DNA of 64,000 nucleotides from positions 1 through 64,000 of the forward strand of contig JAYTTF010000125.1 of assembly GCA_043745195.1 (NCBI GenBank), read 5' to 3'. Made by a program: the position numbers and the translations under genes. Positions 27,280 to 36,372 of the stretch are shown in pieces; position 1 is the stretch's first letter, and every line of letters begins with the position of its first letter. Source of the stretch: JANXSF01 sp043745195 (GTDB taxonomy: Bacteria > Acidobacteriota > Terriglobia > Bryobacterales > Bryobacteraceae). A model generated the notes under the pieces. It searched no databases. It saw only the letters and a list, made by a program, of their open reading frames with translations, and had not been told where the DNA came from.

Positions 27280-30200
27280 TTTTGGCCTTGTCTTAATTGT
27301 GCCGTATCCAGCACCCATCGGCGCAAAATCAGGTAGCCGCGATCCTCAGGATTGAAGCGGCGGCCTCCTTGATGGCCATCTTCTTTTCCGGACTGAATAT
27401 TCAAAGGCTTGCGCAGCAGCTTGCTTTGTTCAACGTTTGTTTCGCTGATGCGTTCCTGCAGAATCTTATAATTTGCATATACTGCTTTCTCAGAAATGAA
27501 TCCGTTGCTTTGATCTTGCAACTCCATGGAAGGGACGCGACCCGGCACCGCATGGCAACTCAAACAGGCATTTTCATCCTCGCGCTGAGGCTTCATCAAT
27601 TCTGGAGTGACCCATTTTCGGAAGTATTCATAATTCCTTTTCCATTCTGGAGACATGGCGGAAACTTCAGCGGGTGGAGGTTCGTAGAAGTTTGGCCGCT
27701 GCTTTTGAAGCACCGCTTTCACTTGTGGCAAATCTCGCACGTGGACGTCAGCGGCCAAACGAAGTGCTTCGGATTTGAGACGGGAATCGGTTTGTGGCGT
27801 TGTGATTTGCTTGATTAATAATTGAACTGCTCGGTCACGATAATTCTGGTAAGGATCTGCGACAGGGGCACTACCGGCCACTTCTGGAAGCGGTTTTTTA
27901 TAGTTGAGCATCCAGGAAATACTGGGGAGCCAGACCATTTCTTCCATCGGCGTATTGAATTTCTGCGGCATGAAATCGAAAAGCGGATCCGTCTGCAGAT
28001 CGGCATTCGCATGGACAACTTTACCCAGAGATCGGGCCAGAAACCAATCGGCGGAATCCTTGTCCATCTGTTTCAACTCGCGAGTATTTTCTTCCAGTCT
28101 TCCGCGCTCCCGGGCGAACTTGGGGATGATCAGGGAATAGAACAAGCGTTGCTGCTCTTCCGTTTTTGGCAGGTTCCAGCGAGCGCGACTGAACAATCGT
28201 TCCAGCGGACGGGTCAGTTCAGCTCGACGTTCGGCATCGCCTGCGCCGCGTTGGAACTGTTCCAATAGAGGCTCTAGAAATTCCTGAGTGCCGGGAAGCG
28301 TGATTACGCGCGGATCTGAAATGGAAGTTGCCGCAATAGTGCGAAGGTCTTCATCGCCCGTTGTGGAAAAATCGAGAAGCTTCTTTTGGAGGGGTTCATA
28401 AGGCGCAAGCGCAGCGGCCTCTACCGCCAATCGTACTTGCTCTTTCGTGGTGCTGCCCTGCCAATAGGAAAGCACTGCTTTACCTATCATTTCACCACTC
28501 TTTCCAGTGATGTAACCCATTTGCCCAGGGCCGCCATCGCCGCCAGCCTGGTTGTAAAAAGTAGATGCGATGTTAACCAAATGCCGCACCACAACTTGAT
28601 TATTGGGCTGGTCAATTCGCTTTGAAATGGTTTCGAACAACTGGCTTAGTTCCGGATATTGATGGTCGCTGCTGGGATTTGCGCGCTGCCCGTTAACGAT
28701 GAACAGGGCTTCTGTCTGATAGCGCTTCGCGGTTTCTGCCAATGCGTTTGTCTCTGGTGTTTCCAGAAGATTCAAGAACGCCTGATTTAAACTACTACGG
28801 ATCGGCTGATTCCAAATCCACCAATTCCATGCAGCGCGGCTGGACCAGGCACGCACTCCGGGGTGCGGATCGCGATTCATCATTTGATCAAGAGTGGCAC
28901 CCAGTTTTCCGTAATCTGCGTTGGTGTGAGTCATCACTCCATCGGTGCGCATGATCAAAGCTGCTGCAATGGATTCGCGAGTCAGGTCGTCTTCATTTTG
29001 ATAAGCCGGGTAAAGGTAGTCCCAGCCTTTATCGTCAATCAGAGTTTGGCGCATGCCCCAGCGCGCTGCTTCGCGGACCATTTTCACGGGGTCGCCAAGA
29101 CCTTTTAGTTGATGTTCAATCGCGCGCTCGTCGTGCAACGCGCCTAGAGCGATAAATGCCCAATACCTCACCTGAGGTGATTCGTGTTGTGTACCGGGGA
29201 TGATGAAGGGAAGAAATTCGCGGTCGTTTTTCCCGAAACCCAACTGCGCCATAGCTCGGAATCGTGCAATGGTATCGGCGATGGATTCCTGTTGGCGCGG
29301 CGTGAAGTCGGTTGCCGTTGCAGCAGGTGTGTTGTCCGGATACAAGCGGCTGAGCGCATGCAACGTGTAAGCGGTGGTGACGAAGCCCGTGAGTGCATGA
29401 TTGTTCCAACGGCCATAAGTATCCTGACAGCTGAGGAGTGCAGTTACGCCGCGTTTCACCACTGGGTCTGTATCCGTGAAGCCAAGGGACTGCAGCGCAG
29501 TTAATGCAAGGGCAGTTGGAGCTGGATCGATGTCTTTTTCATCCTGCTTGATTTTCCAACTTACGCCGATGTCATCCGTCTTGCCTGGGTCAAATTGCCA
29601 CATGCCATCGGGACGCTGTGTTTGCCGAAGACGCCGCTCGTCTGCTGCAACCTGAGCTCTGGCTTGCACCATGAAGTTTTTTGCGTCGTCAGTGTCTCCT
29701 TTCAATGCAGCATAATTCTTGGGGAACACTTCCTGGAAGAACAGGATGCGATTGGAAAGATCGTCATTGTAGCGTGGAACAACGCCCAAAATACTTTGCG
29801 CTTTTTCTTCCAGGGCAATTAGATATTTATCATTTTGAGTCTTATCGAAAGCGGTTCGCAAAATTGTTCCAGCGAAGCGGTAGACAACGGATTGACCAAC
29901 ATTTGAACCGGGACCGGCAGCGTTGATCCCACTGGGATCGGCTGATTGCAAAATGTGATTTGCGGCGCGAATCTGTTGCGCAGAATGAAGTCGCTTGGGA
30001 GCTATCTGTTTTTCAATGGTACTGACGTTGAACCCTGCAGCACGGGTTCCGGCTGGGCCGTCACCCAAATCGAGAGGAGCAAGAGAAGTATTGTTGGCCG
30101 CATCTTTTAAAGTGTTGGTGGGCCGCAAGCATTCATACATCACTGTGATCAGGTGGCGCAGGTTGGCCACATTTTCAACCTTGTAGCCATTGGCGATGGC

Positions 30201-31250
30201 AACCGCCGGACCCCATACTCCAGACTGCGTGTGGCAGCTCATGCAATGGGTTCCCATGAGGTTGCCCGTATCGCGAATGCGCCGCTCTACGGATGCGCCG
30301 CGCGGACGGTTCAACAGCCATGCATCTACTTGGGCCATGTGATCGTACATGGCTTGTCGAACGGCTTTGCGAGGATCGGAGTAAGGTGCCAAATCGCGGA
30401 GACGAAGTTCAACTTCATATCCAGGCGAGTTCGATTCTACTTTCAGGAAGTAGACTCCACCTGGCTGTAAAGTACGGCTAATTTCGGTGCGATGCGATTC
30501 CTGTTGCTGGTGGACGCGTTCGTTGGCATTGGCTCCATCGCGGAATTCTTTTCCATCTGCTGTGTAGAACAAAACCTGGTGAACCACCAGCGGATCGGGG
30601 ACGGTGAGGTTGGCCGTGAATAGGCGCGGGGTGGTGCCTTGGAATTTGATGCGGAACCAGTCAAGACCGGTTTCCCCAACCTTGCCGTTGTCGAAATATT
30701 CAATGTCGTCGGCTGAGCCGGTGACGTGCAGAGTTTCCTCTCCACCACTGGCTCCCATAGAAATGTGTTGTGCAGTGGCGATGGAATCGTTCGGCTCCAC
30801 TTCCACAATCATTCCCCGTTTCGATTCGCCAAAACTCACAGGCTTGATGCTTGTGCGCAGTTTAGCTTTGGCACTTGTCGGCCAAATGGTGCGCCGAGGG
30901 GAGGCGGTGATTTTGGAGATGATGCCGGTTTCGCGCCAGCGGGGCAGATTGAAGATTGGGTCTTCATCTTCGACCTTGGTCACTTTTAAGGTAAAGTTGC
31001 CGGTTTTCGGTGCTCGCCAAAGCATGTAGAAATCGGGGTCTAAGGCGTGGAGCACTTTGCGATAGCCTTCCCATTCCACGGCAACGCGACCATTGGCGGG
31101 GAGTTTTGATGGCTCCGGTAAGCCCACCGAAATTTCTACAATTTGGCCTGCAGTTATTTGTTGGGATTGGTTGTACTGCCCTGTGAAATCGACCGTGGCT
31201 GCAAACCCGGAATTGATAATGGTGGCTAGGAGTGCAAGACGAGTGAACAT
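27276..31250 (-). CDS. Very large exported di-heme c-type cytochrome protein with repeat domains
   Basis: 1324 residues from ATG 31250, which gives a signal peptide (MFTRLALLATIINSGFAA); an upstream start at 31349 would run into the divergent sigma-factor gene. Two CxxCH heme sites: CMSCH at 336-340 and CLSCH at 1229-1233. Between them is a region resembling terpenoid-cyclase-like alpha barrels (RPDGMWQFDPGKTDD; LLSCQDTYGRWNNHA) and HEAT-like helices (FIIPGTQHESPQVRYWAFIA). The N-terminal 300 residues look beta-rich, with a pre-peptidase-like section (EVEPNDSIATAQ). Likely periplasmic electron transfer on a large scaffold. The stop overlaps the downstream oxidoreductase start. Function not known; the combination is more typical of acidobacterial and planctomycete genomes. 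Confidence 0.85.
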   Translation of the reverse strand: MFTRLALLATIINSGFAATVDFTGQYNQSQQITAGQIVEISVGLPEPSKLPANGRVAVEWEGYRKVLHALDPDFYMLWRAPKTGNFTLKVTKVEDEDPIFNLPRWRETGIISKITASPRRTIWPTSAKAKLRTSIKPVSFGESKRGMIVEVEPNDSIATAQHISMGASGGEETLHVTGSADDIEYFDNGKVGETGLDWFRIKFQGTTPRLFTANLTVPDPLVVHQVLFYTADGKEFRDGANANERVHQQQESHRTEISRTLQPGGVYFLKVESNSPGYEVELRLRDLAPYSDPRKAVRQAMYDHMAQVDAWLLNRPRGASVERRIRDTGNLMGTHCMSCHTQSGVWGPAVAIANGYKVENVANLRHLITVMYECLRPTNTLKDAANNTSLAPLDLGDGPAGTRAAGFNVSTIEKQIAPKRLHSAQQIRAANHILQSADPSGINAAGPGSNVGQSVVYRFAGTILRTAFDKTQNDKYLIALEEKAQSILGVVPRYNDDLSNRILFFQEVFPKNYAALKGDTDDAKNFMVQARAQVAADERRLRQTQRPDGMWQFDPGKTDDIGVSWKIKQDEKDIDPAPTALALTALQSLGFTDTDPVVKRGVTALLSCQDTYGRWNNHALTGFVTTAYTLHALSRLYPDNTPAATATDFTPRQQESIADTIARFRAMAQLGFGKNDREFLPFIIPGTQHESPQVRYWAFIALGALHDERAIEHQLKGLGDPVKMVREAARWGMRQTLIDDKGWDYLYPAYQNEDDLTRESIAAALIMRTDGVMTHTNADYGKLGATLDQMMNRDPHPGVRAWSSRAAWNWWIWNQPIRSSLNQAFLNLLETPETNALAETAKRYQTEALFIVNGQRANPSSDHQYPELSQLFETISKRIDQPNNQVVVRHLVNIASTFYNQAGGDGGPGQMGYITGKSGEMIGKAVLSYWQGSTTKEQVRLAVEAAALAPYEPLQKKLLDFSTTGDEDLRTIAATSISDPRVITLPGTQEFLEPLLEQFQRGAGDAERRAELTRPLERLFSRARWNLPKTEEQQRLFYSLIIPKFARERGRLEENTRELKQMDKDSADWFLARSLGKVVHANADLQTDPLFDFMPQKFNTPMEEMVWLPSISWMLNYKKPLPEVAGSAPVADPYQNYRDRAVQLLIKQITTPQTDSRLKSEALRLAADVHVRDLPQVKAVLQKQRPNFYEPPPAEVSAMSPEWKRNYEYFRKWVTPELMKPQREDENACLSCHAVPGRVPSMELQDQSNGFISEKAVYANYKILQERISETNVEQSKLLRKPLNIQSGKEDGHQGGRRFNPEDRGYLILRRWVLDTAQLRQGQK

Positions 31251-31347
31251 GGGGTTAATACTGGATCGTATCAAAATTTTGAAGATTGCGATCAACGAAT
31301 TGGGGTTGGTCCGCGTATGACATGATGAGAGCGCAAACGCGGTGGAC

Positions 31348-31923
31348 ATGAAAAGTATAACTCTCGAAGGGATTCCGCCAATCGTGATTGATCAATCCGA
31401 CGCGACTACGATTGTCCGCAAAGCTCAAGCCGGTGATTTGGAAGCGTTTGAATGGTTGATCCAGAAGCATGAACGGCAGGTTTTAGGCCTTTGCTATCAC
31501 GTGTTGGGGAACTTGGAAGATGCCAAAGATGCGGCTCAAGATACGTTTCTGAAGTTGCACCAGCAAATTGGGCGCTTTGACTATCAGCGCGAGTTTACGC
31601 CCTGGTTGCTGACGGTGGTGCGGAATCTTTGCCGGGACCGTCTGCGAGCGTGTCGGCCCATGGACCAATTAGATGACTTGCCGTTGACTGATGTTGCGCG
31701 GGATCCAGAAGCGCTGGCTAGGTTTGCCCAGGAGTGGGCGATTTTGAAGCAGGCTATTGCCAGTTTGCCAGAGCGGGAACGTGCTGCATTAGAGATGCGG
31801 GAATTGGAAGAGTTGTCGAGTGCTGAGGTGGCGGCGCGGTTGGGTGTGACCGAGGAAACAGTGCGTAGTCAAGTGTGGAAAGCCAAAGCGAAGTTGCGGC
31901 GATTTTTGAGGAGCATTTTATGA
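31348..31923 (+). CDS. ECF-type RNA polymerase sigma-70 factor
   Basis: 191 residues from ATG 31348; GTG 31342 is a possible alternative. Region 2: DLEAFEWLIQKHERQVLGL, then NLEDAKDAAQDTFLKLH and WLLTVVRNLCRDRLRA. Region 4: LPERERAALEMRELEELSS followed by the HTH AEVAARLGVTEETVRSQVWKAK. No region 3, as expected for the ECF group. It opens a three-gene operon in which the next gene overlaps it (ATGA) and encodes a single-pass membrane protein that may be its anti-sigma factor. Divergent from the giant cytochrome gene, with about 95 bases between starts; either could be a target. Confidence 0.93.
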   Translation: MKSITLEGIPPIVIDQSDATTIVRKAQAGDLEAFEWLIQKHERQVLGLCYHVLGNLEDAKDAAQDTFLKLHQQIGRFDYQREFTPWLLTVVRNLCRDRLRACRPMDQLDDLPLTDVARDPEALARFAQEWAILKQAIASLPERERAALEMRELEELSSAEVAARLGVTEETVRSQVWKAKAKLRRFLRSIL

Positions 31924-32288
31924 TTACCCCACAGGCGTTGGACGAAGTGCGCGGCGGCGTAATGGGAAAGTTGAGGCGCAGAGGGGCTGCTAAACGCGGA
32001 GTTTTGGCGTGTGCTGCGGTGGCGTGTCTTGCGTTTTGGATGCCAGTGAAAGGGACAAAGGCCCCCCCGGTTGCTGAACCCGTTTTGGTGAGCCAGGCGG
32101 TTGCCCCTGCGACGATTCAAAGTGCCACAAAGGTGCAGCCGCAAAGTGCAGCACCAACCAGGAAGCGAGTATTGCCGGCGAAGGAAATTGTGAAGCAAGG
32201 TCCCCCGCCCGCGTACATCAAGATTTTGACGGACGATCCGAACGTAGTTTTCTTGTTGTTGAATAGCGAAGATGGAGGAACAGAATAA
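31920..32288 (+). CDS. Single-pass membrane protein, possible anti-sigma factor
   Basis: 122 residues from ATG 31920, which overlaps the sigma-factor stop and has GAGGAG seven bases upstream. Short basic N-terminus (MITPQALDEVRGGVMGKLRR), one hydrophobic helix around 27-43 (GVLACAAVACLAFWM), then a Pro/Ala/Gln-rich linker and a conserved-looking ending YIKILTDDPNVVFLLLNS. No zinc-binding HxxxCxxC (ZAS) motif is present, so it is not a standard anti-sigma factor; the call rests on position and topology. Short proteins ending in TDDPNVV after an ECF gene occur, as I recall, in other Acidobacteria. Confidence 0.62.
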   Translation: MITPQALDEVRGGVMGKLRRRGAAKRGVLACAAVACLAFWMPVKGTKAPPVAEPVLVSQAVAPATIQSATKVQPQSAAPTRKRVLPAKEIVKQGPPPAYIKILTDDPNVVFLLLNSEDGGTE

Positions 32289-33001
32289 TGCGATTCGTAT
32301 TTTTTCTTTTGATGGCAAGCTTTGCGCTGGCCGAACAAGTAACGAAAGTAGTGGACATCCATAACGATAAAGATAGGCTGGTAAACCTTGTCCAGTCGAG
32401 ATCAGTCAACATAAAGTTTGATCAGCAATCCAAATTTGTCATGCTGCAAGGTGAAAGGGGGGAAGTTGAAGCTATTGAGGAGCTTCTGAAGAAAATTGAT
32501 TTACCACCACTGAACTTGGAATTTACTTTTGAATTGATCTCAGGCTCGAAGTCTGCTGGAAAATCAACCGATCTTCCTGTTGCCCTGGGCGGCGTGGCGA
32601 AAGAAATGAAGAGCCTGTTCGGTTTTCAAAGCGTAACACTCATAGATACCACGACCATCCGCATGCAAGATGGCAAGGATAGTTATGCGAACGGGGTGCT
32701 TCCCTCAGTATTGACTGCCGATGCTAACCCACCGAAGGCCGCCTACAGCATCAACATTAGACAGGCAGGGTCGAATGGTACAAAGGGGAGCCGCTTGGTG
32801 AGAATTGCAGAACTCCGATTCAATGCAAAGATACCTTTCTCCTCAAGTTTTGGAGCCAACACGCAGTTTCTTTTTAGCGAGATGGGTATACAAACGGGCC
32901 TAGACATGAAAGAAGGGCAAAGGGTGGTTGTCGGAAAAGTAGGGATGGATTCCGGATCCAATCCGTTCTTCCTGGTGGTCTCCTGCAAAGTAGTCGAATA
33001 G
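32288..33001 (+). CDS. Secreted protein with a secretin N-domain-like segment
   Basis: 237 residues; its ATG overlaps the previous stop (TAATG). Signal peptide MRFVFFLLMASFALA. Residues about 18-75 (VNIKFDQQSKFVMLQGERGE, then VEAIEELLKKIDLPP) resemble the ring-forming N1 domains of secretins, where a KID/LD-x-P-P ending leads to the next domain. The rest is beta-rich without a secretin pore region, so it is not a secretin channel. It could act in the periplasm as sensor or effector of the sigma-factor system. The family is otherwise not recognised. Confidence 0.68.
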   Translation: MRFVFFLLMASFALAEQVTKVVDIHNDKDRLVNLVQSRSVNIKFDQQSKFVMLQGERGEVEAIEELLKKIDLPPLNLEFTFELISGSKSAGKSTDLPVALGGVAKEMKSLFGFQSVTLIDTTTIRMQDGKDSYANGVLPSVLTADANPPKAAYSINIRQAGSNGTKGSRLVRIAELRFNAKIPFSSSFGANTQFLFSEMGIQTGLDMKEGQRVVVGKVGMDSGSNPFFLVVSCKVVE

Positions 33002-33043
33002 ATTAGATGGGGCGGGAAATCGTACAATGCTAGTTTCTACCCC

Positions 33044-34075
33044 ATGCGTTCTGTCCCACTCATCGCCCATCGCACCATGGAAGTGCGCGAAGTTCCACAA
33101 CCTCCTGATCCAGCCCCTGGTCAAGTAACTGTAAAGATCACTGCCGTAGGCATCTGCGGCAGTGATCTGCATTGGTATCAGGATGGCCGCGTCGGTCACA
33201 TTCATACTCCCTATCCACGGCTCCTTGGTCACGAACCAGCTGGCGAAATTGCGGCTCTGGGGGCTGGGGTCACTGATCTAAAAATAGGCCAGCGAGTTGC
33301 TATTGAACCAGCCATCACTTGCGGACTCTGTGAATACTGCCGGACCAACTGCCACAACCACTGCAATGCACTTGTGTTCCACGGCAGCATTACAGCGGAA
33401 GGATTCTTTCAGGATTATCTAAATGTTCCCGCTAAGAATTGCCTTCCCGTTCCCGATTCGCTGAGTCTGGCGCAGATTACTCTGATTGAACCCTTAGCGG
33501 TAATTGTTCATGTGCTGGAATTGACTCCGGTGCGCCTTGGCGAAACAGTGGCCATCCTCGGTGCGGGACCCATCGGCCTTCTTACCGCTACGCTGGCAAG
33601 GCTTGCCGGAGCCTCGGAAATTATCATTGGGGATCGGCTTCCGCATCGCTTGAAACAGGCGCAGGCAATGGGATTCACGAACACCGTGGAAATGCCTCGC
33701 CAGAGTTTTCGCGATGCAGTGAAGGATCTGACGCACGGGCGCGGAGCGGATATTGTGTTTGACGCTGCCGCTGCTGTTGAAACCATCAATCAGGGCATTG
33801 CCGCAGTACGACCTGCGGGACGCTTTATTCTGATTGGGATTCCAACTGAACTCAACATGAACATTGATCTGCACACTGCCATGACGAAGGAAGTGTCGCT
33901 GCAAATGATCAAGCGATCCAATCACAACGATGCTCAGGCGTTGGCACTGATGGCGGCTGGTAAGGTGCCGGATTCATTCGTGACTCATCATCTAACGCTG
34001 GAACAAACACCGGAAGCATTCCAGATGCTGACCGATTACACAGACCAAGTGGGCAAGGTGATCATCCAACTATGA
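33044..34075 (+). CDS. Zinc-dependent medium-chain dehydrogenase (sorbitol/L-iditol-type)
   Basis: 343 residues. GroES-like N-domain with catalytic zinc ligands in GICGSDLHW and LLGHEPAGE, structural-zinc cysteines in CGLCEYCRTNCHNHC, and a Rossmann fold with VAILGAGPIGLLTATLARLAG. The closest recognisable relatives are NAD-dependent polyol dehydrogenases (sorbitol, xylitol, L-iditol) and threonine dehydrogenases. The next gene, overlapping by ATGA, is rhamnulokinase, so a role in deoxysugar or polyol breakdown is likely. Substrate not resolvable by eye. Confidence 0.88.
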   Translation: MRSVPLIAHRTMEVREVPQPPDPAPGQVTVKITAVGICGSDLHWYQDGRVGHIHTPYPRLLGHEPAGEIAALGAGVTDLKIGQRVAIEPAITCGLCEYCRTNCHNHCNALVFHGSITAEGFFQDYLNVPAKNCLPVPDSLSLAQITLIEPLAVIVHVLELTPVRLGETVAILGAGPIGLLTATLARLAGASEIIIGDRLPHRLKQAQAMGFTNTVEMPRQSFRDAVKDLTHGRGADIVFDAAAAVETINQGIAAVRPAGRFILIGIPTELNMNIDLHTAMTKEVSLQMIKRSNHNDAQALALMAAGKVPDSFVTHHLTLEQTPEAFQMLTDYTDQVGKVIIQL

Positions 34076-35478
34076 AGCGCTATTTGGCGTTCGATTTTGG
34101 TGCCGAAAGTGGCCGGGCTATCGTAGGCACGCTCGATCAAGGCCGGTTGACTCTGGAAGAGATTCACCGTTTCCCAAATGTCACAGTGCGTCTGGATACC
34201 GGGTTGCATTGGGACGCGTTGCGGCTTTTTCACGAAATCCAGCACGCCCTGCACATTGCTGGTCGCGAAAGAGGTCTGCGAATTGATGGCATTGGTGTTG
34301 ATACTTGGGGGGTCGATTTCGGATTGTTGGGGCCCGATGGATCCCTTCTGGATAACCCCCGTGTCTATCGAGATGCTCGTAACGACGGATCTGTGGAGAA
34401 AATTTGCAACGCCGCTGGAAAGGAATTCATTTTTCGGAATTCCGGAATCCAGTTCATGCAGATTAATTCGCTGAACCAGTTGTTTGTGACAAATGAATTG
34501 GGCTCACCAGCACTGGCTGCGGCCTCGCGTCTGTTATTCATGCCGGATCTTTTCAACTATTGGCTTAGCGGAGTTCAGCGTGCAGAAGTGACCATTGCTA
34601 GTACGTCACAGTTCTACAATCCGGTTGAGAAGCGATGGGCGACTGAAGTGTTAACGAAACTTGGTCTGCCTGGCAAAATCCTGCCTGAGATCATACAGCC
34701 CGGTGAAAAACTTGGCCCCTTGCTCCCTTGGCTGGCCGCTGATAACAACCTGGAGGGGACGATGGTTTACGCTGCGGCCGGCCACGACACAGCCAGTGCG
34801 GTGGTAGCAGTTCCTGCCGATCCGGGTGACGATTGGTGTTACATCTCCTCAGGCACTTGGTCTCTGATGGGAGTTGAAATCGATCAGCCCATTGTGAACG
34901 ATGCGGCGCTGGCTCTGACCCTTACCAATGAAATTGGGTATGGCGGTAAGGTCCGTTTGCTGAAGAACATCATGGGGCTTTGGCTGGTGCAGGAATGCCG
35001 CAGGGCATGGATGGCTGCTGGTCAAACTTTTAGCTATGAAGAACTGACCAACATGGCGGAAGCCGCAAAGCCTGGAACAGCTCTGATCGACGTAGATGCT
35101 TTCCTGCATCCTGGGAATATGCCTGCCAAAATCGAATCCTGGTGCAAGGATCATGGACAACAGGTTCCCGATAATCCTGGGCAAATGGTCCGTGTGATTT
35201 TGGAGAGTTTGGCGGAACGGTACCGTCAGGTACTGGAAAGTATTGAGGCGCTGACTGAGCGAAAGATCAAAGTCATCCACATTGTTGGCGGAGGATCGCA
35301 GAACAAACTGCTGAACAGGCTGGTAGCGTTTAGAACGGGATGCCGAGTTGTTGCCGGGCCGATTGAAGCCACGGCTATTGGAAACGTTCTTGTGCAGGCG
35401 TTGGGAGCAGGAGAGATTCCGAGTCTGAGCGCGGCACGGCAAATTGTCAGAAGGTCTTTTGAAGTGACCAACATGTAA
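34072..35478 (+). CDS. rhaB: Rhamnulokinase (FGGY family)
   Basis: 468 residues. Phosphorylates L-rhamnulose to L-rhamnulose 1-phosphate. It matches rhamnulokinases throughout: FDFGAESGRAIVG at the start, GVDTWGVDFGLL, YRDARNDG, FRNSGIQFMQINSLNQL, AGHDTASAVVAVP, SSGTWSLMGVE, LLKNIMGLWLVQE, and IHIVGGGSQNKLLNRL. Length close to E. coli RhaB (489). Overlaps the dehydrogenase gene by four bases. No rhamnose isomerase, aldolase or transporter is present in the window, so the rest of the pathway must be elsewhere. Confidence 0.93.
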   Translation: MKRYLAFDFGAESGRAIVGTLDQGRLTLEEIHRFPNVTVRLDTGLHWDALRLFHEIQHALHIAGRERGLRIDGIGVDTWGVDFGLLGPDGSLLDNPRVYRDARNDGSVEKICNAAGKEFIFRNSGIQFMQINSLNQLFVTNELGSPALAAASRLLFMPDLFNYWLSGVQRAEVTIASTSQFYNPVEKRWATEVLTKLGLPGKILPEIIQPGEKLGPLLPWLAADNNLEGTMVYAAAGHDTASAVVAVPADPGDDWCYISSGTWSLMGVEIDQPIVNDAALALTLTNEIGYGGKVRLLKNIMGLWLVQECRRAWMAAGQTFSYEELTNMAEAAKPGTALIDVDAFLHPGNMPAKIESWCKDHGQQVPDNPGQMVRVILESLAERYRQVLESIEALTERKIKVIHIVGGGSQNKLLNRLVAFRTGCRVVAGPIEATAIGNVLVQALGAGEIPSLSAARQIVRRSFEVTNM

Positions 35479-35480
35479 AT

Positions 35481-35507
35481 AAAAAAGCCCAGCAGATGCT
35501 GGGCTTT
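35481..35507 (-). terminator. Intrinsic terminator, best in minus direction
   Basis: A 10-bp perfect stem AAAGCCCAGC (35484-35493) with GCTGGGCTTT (35498-35507) and a 4-base loop. Read on the minus strand it ends in a run of six T followed by ATTT, which suits the PEP-CTERM gene stopping at 35542. On the plus strand only TTT follows, so it may also stop rhamnulokinase transcripts weakly. Confidence 0.85.
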
Positions 35508-35541
35508 AAGAATGAAACAGTGGGGGACGAAATTTCAGTAG

Positions 35542-36372
35542 CTATTGCACTCGGCGCTTCAGAAGCCCGAGGGCTAACAAACCAACACTAATCAAACCAA
35601 CCGTTCCTGGTTCGGGAGATGCCAAGGTAGAATTGCCAAGAACCAAGTACTGGCCGTTGCCAAAAAAGTTGAAGCTCGCAGTGGCGGGCACTCCCGGGTT
35701 GGCACCGCCGGCACTTATAGTGATGTCGTCACTTACATTGAAGAAAGTATGGCCGTCAATCAAAGTAGTTGTGGCAATTGCGTTACCGTTCGACCCACTC
35801 TTACCAAGCACCACATTTTGAAAACCAGTGGCGCAGGTAGGGCATAGCGTGTCCTGATAATTTTTCGTCATCTGAACACCATCATTTCCTGCGGAATTAG
35901 AAATTGTGTAGCCGTCAATGATGCCAAACATACCGTTAAAAAATGGGACAGGACTGACGTTTAATTGCTCAAATCCAAAACCAGTCTTAAACGAGCTTTT
36001 TTGTGCAGCTCCCGGGTTAGCAGTGGTTGCTGTAAAGAAATTTGGCCTTGCTCCAGATGGAGTGTACGTGTACTTAACAAATACACCTGCAACGCTTGAA
36101 GGTAAGGTAAGCCCGCTGTAGGAAAATGTGGACATTTGAAAAAAGGAGACAGTGATATCTGTTGCGAGTGGTTGCGCTCCATTGTATCCAGCAGTGTTTG
36201 TATCGTTGAATGTCCAATTTCCCAGATTCCAAGTAATGCCGGCGTCAGAGAAAGTGCAGGTATTGCCTACGAGGGAACTAAGGGTTTGATTGCCAACCGA
36301 GCCACATACGCCAGCATAGGACATAGCAGTACCTAGGGTGGATAGGGCCAAGATTAAAGTTATTTTTTTCAT
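35542..36372 (-). CDS. PEP-CTERM sorting domain protein
   Basis: 276 residues. Signal peptide MKKITLILALSTLGTAMSYA, a secreted body with two cysteines near the N-terminus (GVCGSVGNQ, GNTCTF) and a CPTC pair in the middle (DTLCPTCATGF), and a C-terminal sorting tail SPEPGTVGLISVG followed by a hydrophobic stretch and LKRRVQ. No enzyme motif is visible. A GGAGG lies 13 bases before the ATG, rather far. It shares only the tail architecture with the PEP-CTERM protein at 9927. Likely secreted with exopolysaccharide after exosortase cleavage. Confidence 0.9.
   Translation of the reverse strand: MKKITLILALSTLGTAMSYAGVCGSVGNQTLSSLVGNTCTFSDAGITWNLGNWTFNDTNTAGYNGAQPLATDITVSFFQMSTFSYSGLTLPSSVAGVFVKYTYTPSGARPNFFTATTANPGAAQKSSFKTGFGFEQLNVSPVPFFNGMFGIIDGYTISNSAGNDGVQMTKNYQDTLCPTCATGFQNVVLGKSGSNGNAIATTTLIDGHTFFNVSDDITISAGGANPGVPATASFNFFGNGQYLVLGNSTLASPEPGTVGLISVGLLALGLLKRRVQ

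Noticed and set aside
31251..31349. Longer N-terminus for the giant cytochrome protein
   Set aside because: It would run into the divergent sigma-factor start and bury the signal peptide; ATG 31250 is better.
34849..35442. A 197-codon minus-strand open frame
   Set aside because: Antisense to the rhamnulokinase gene, composition unlike neighbouring proteins, no motif.
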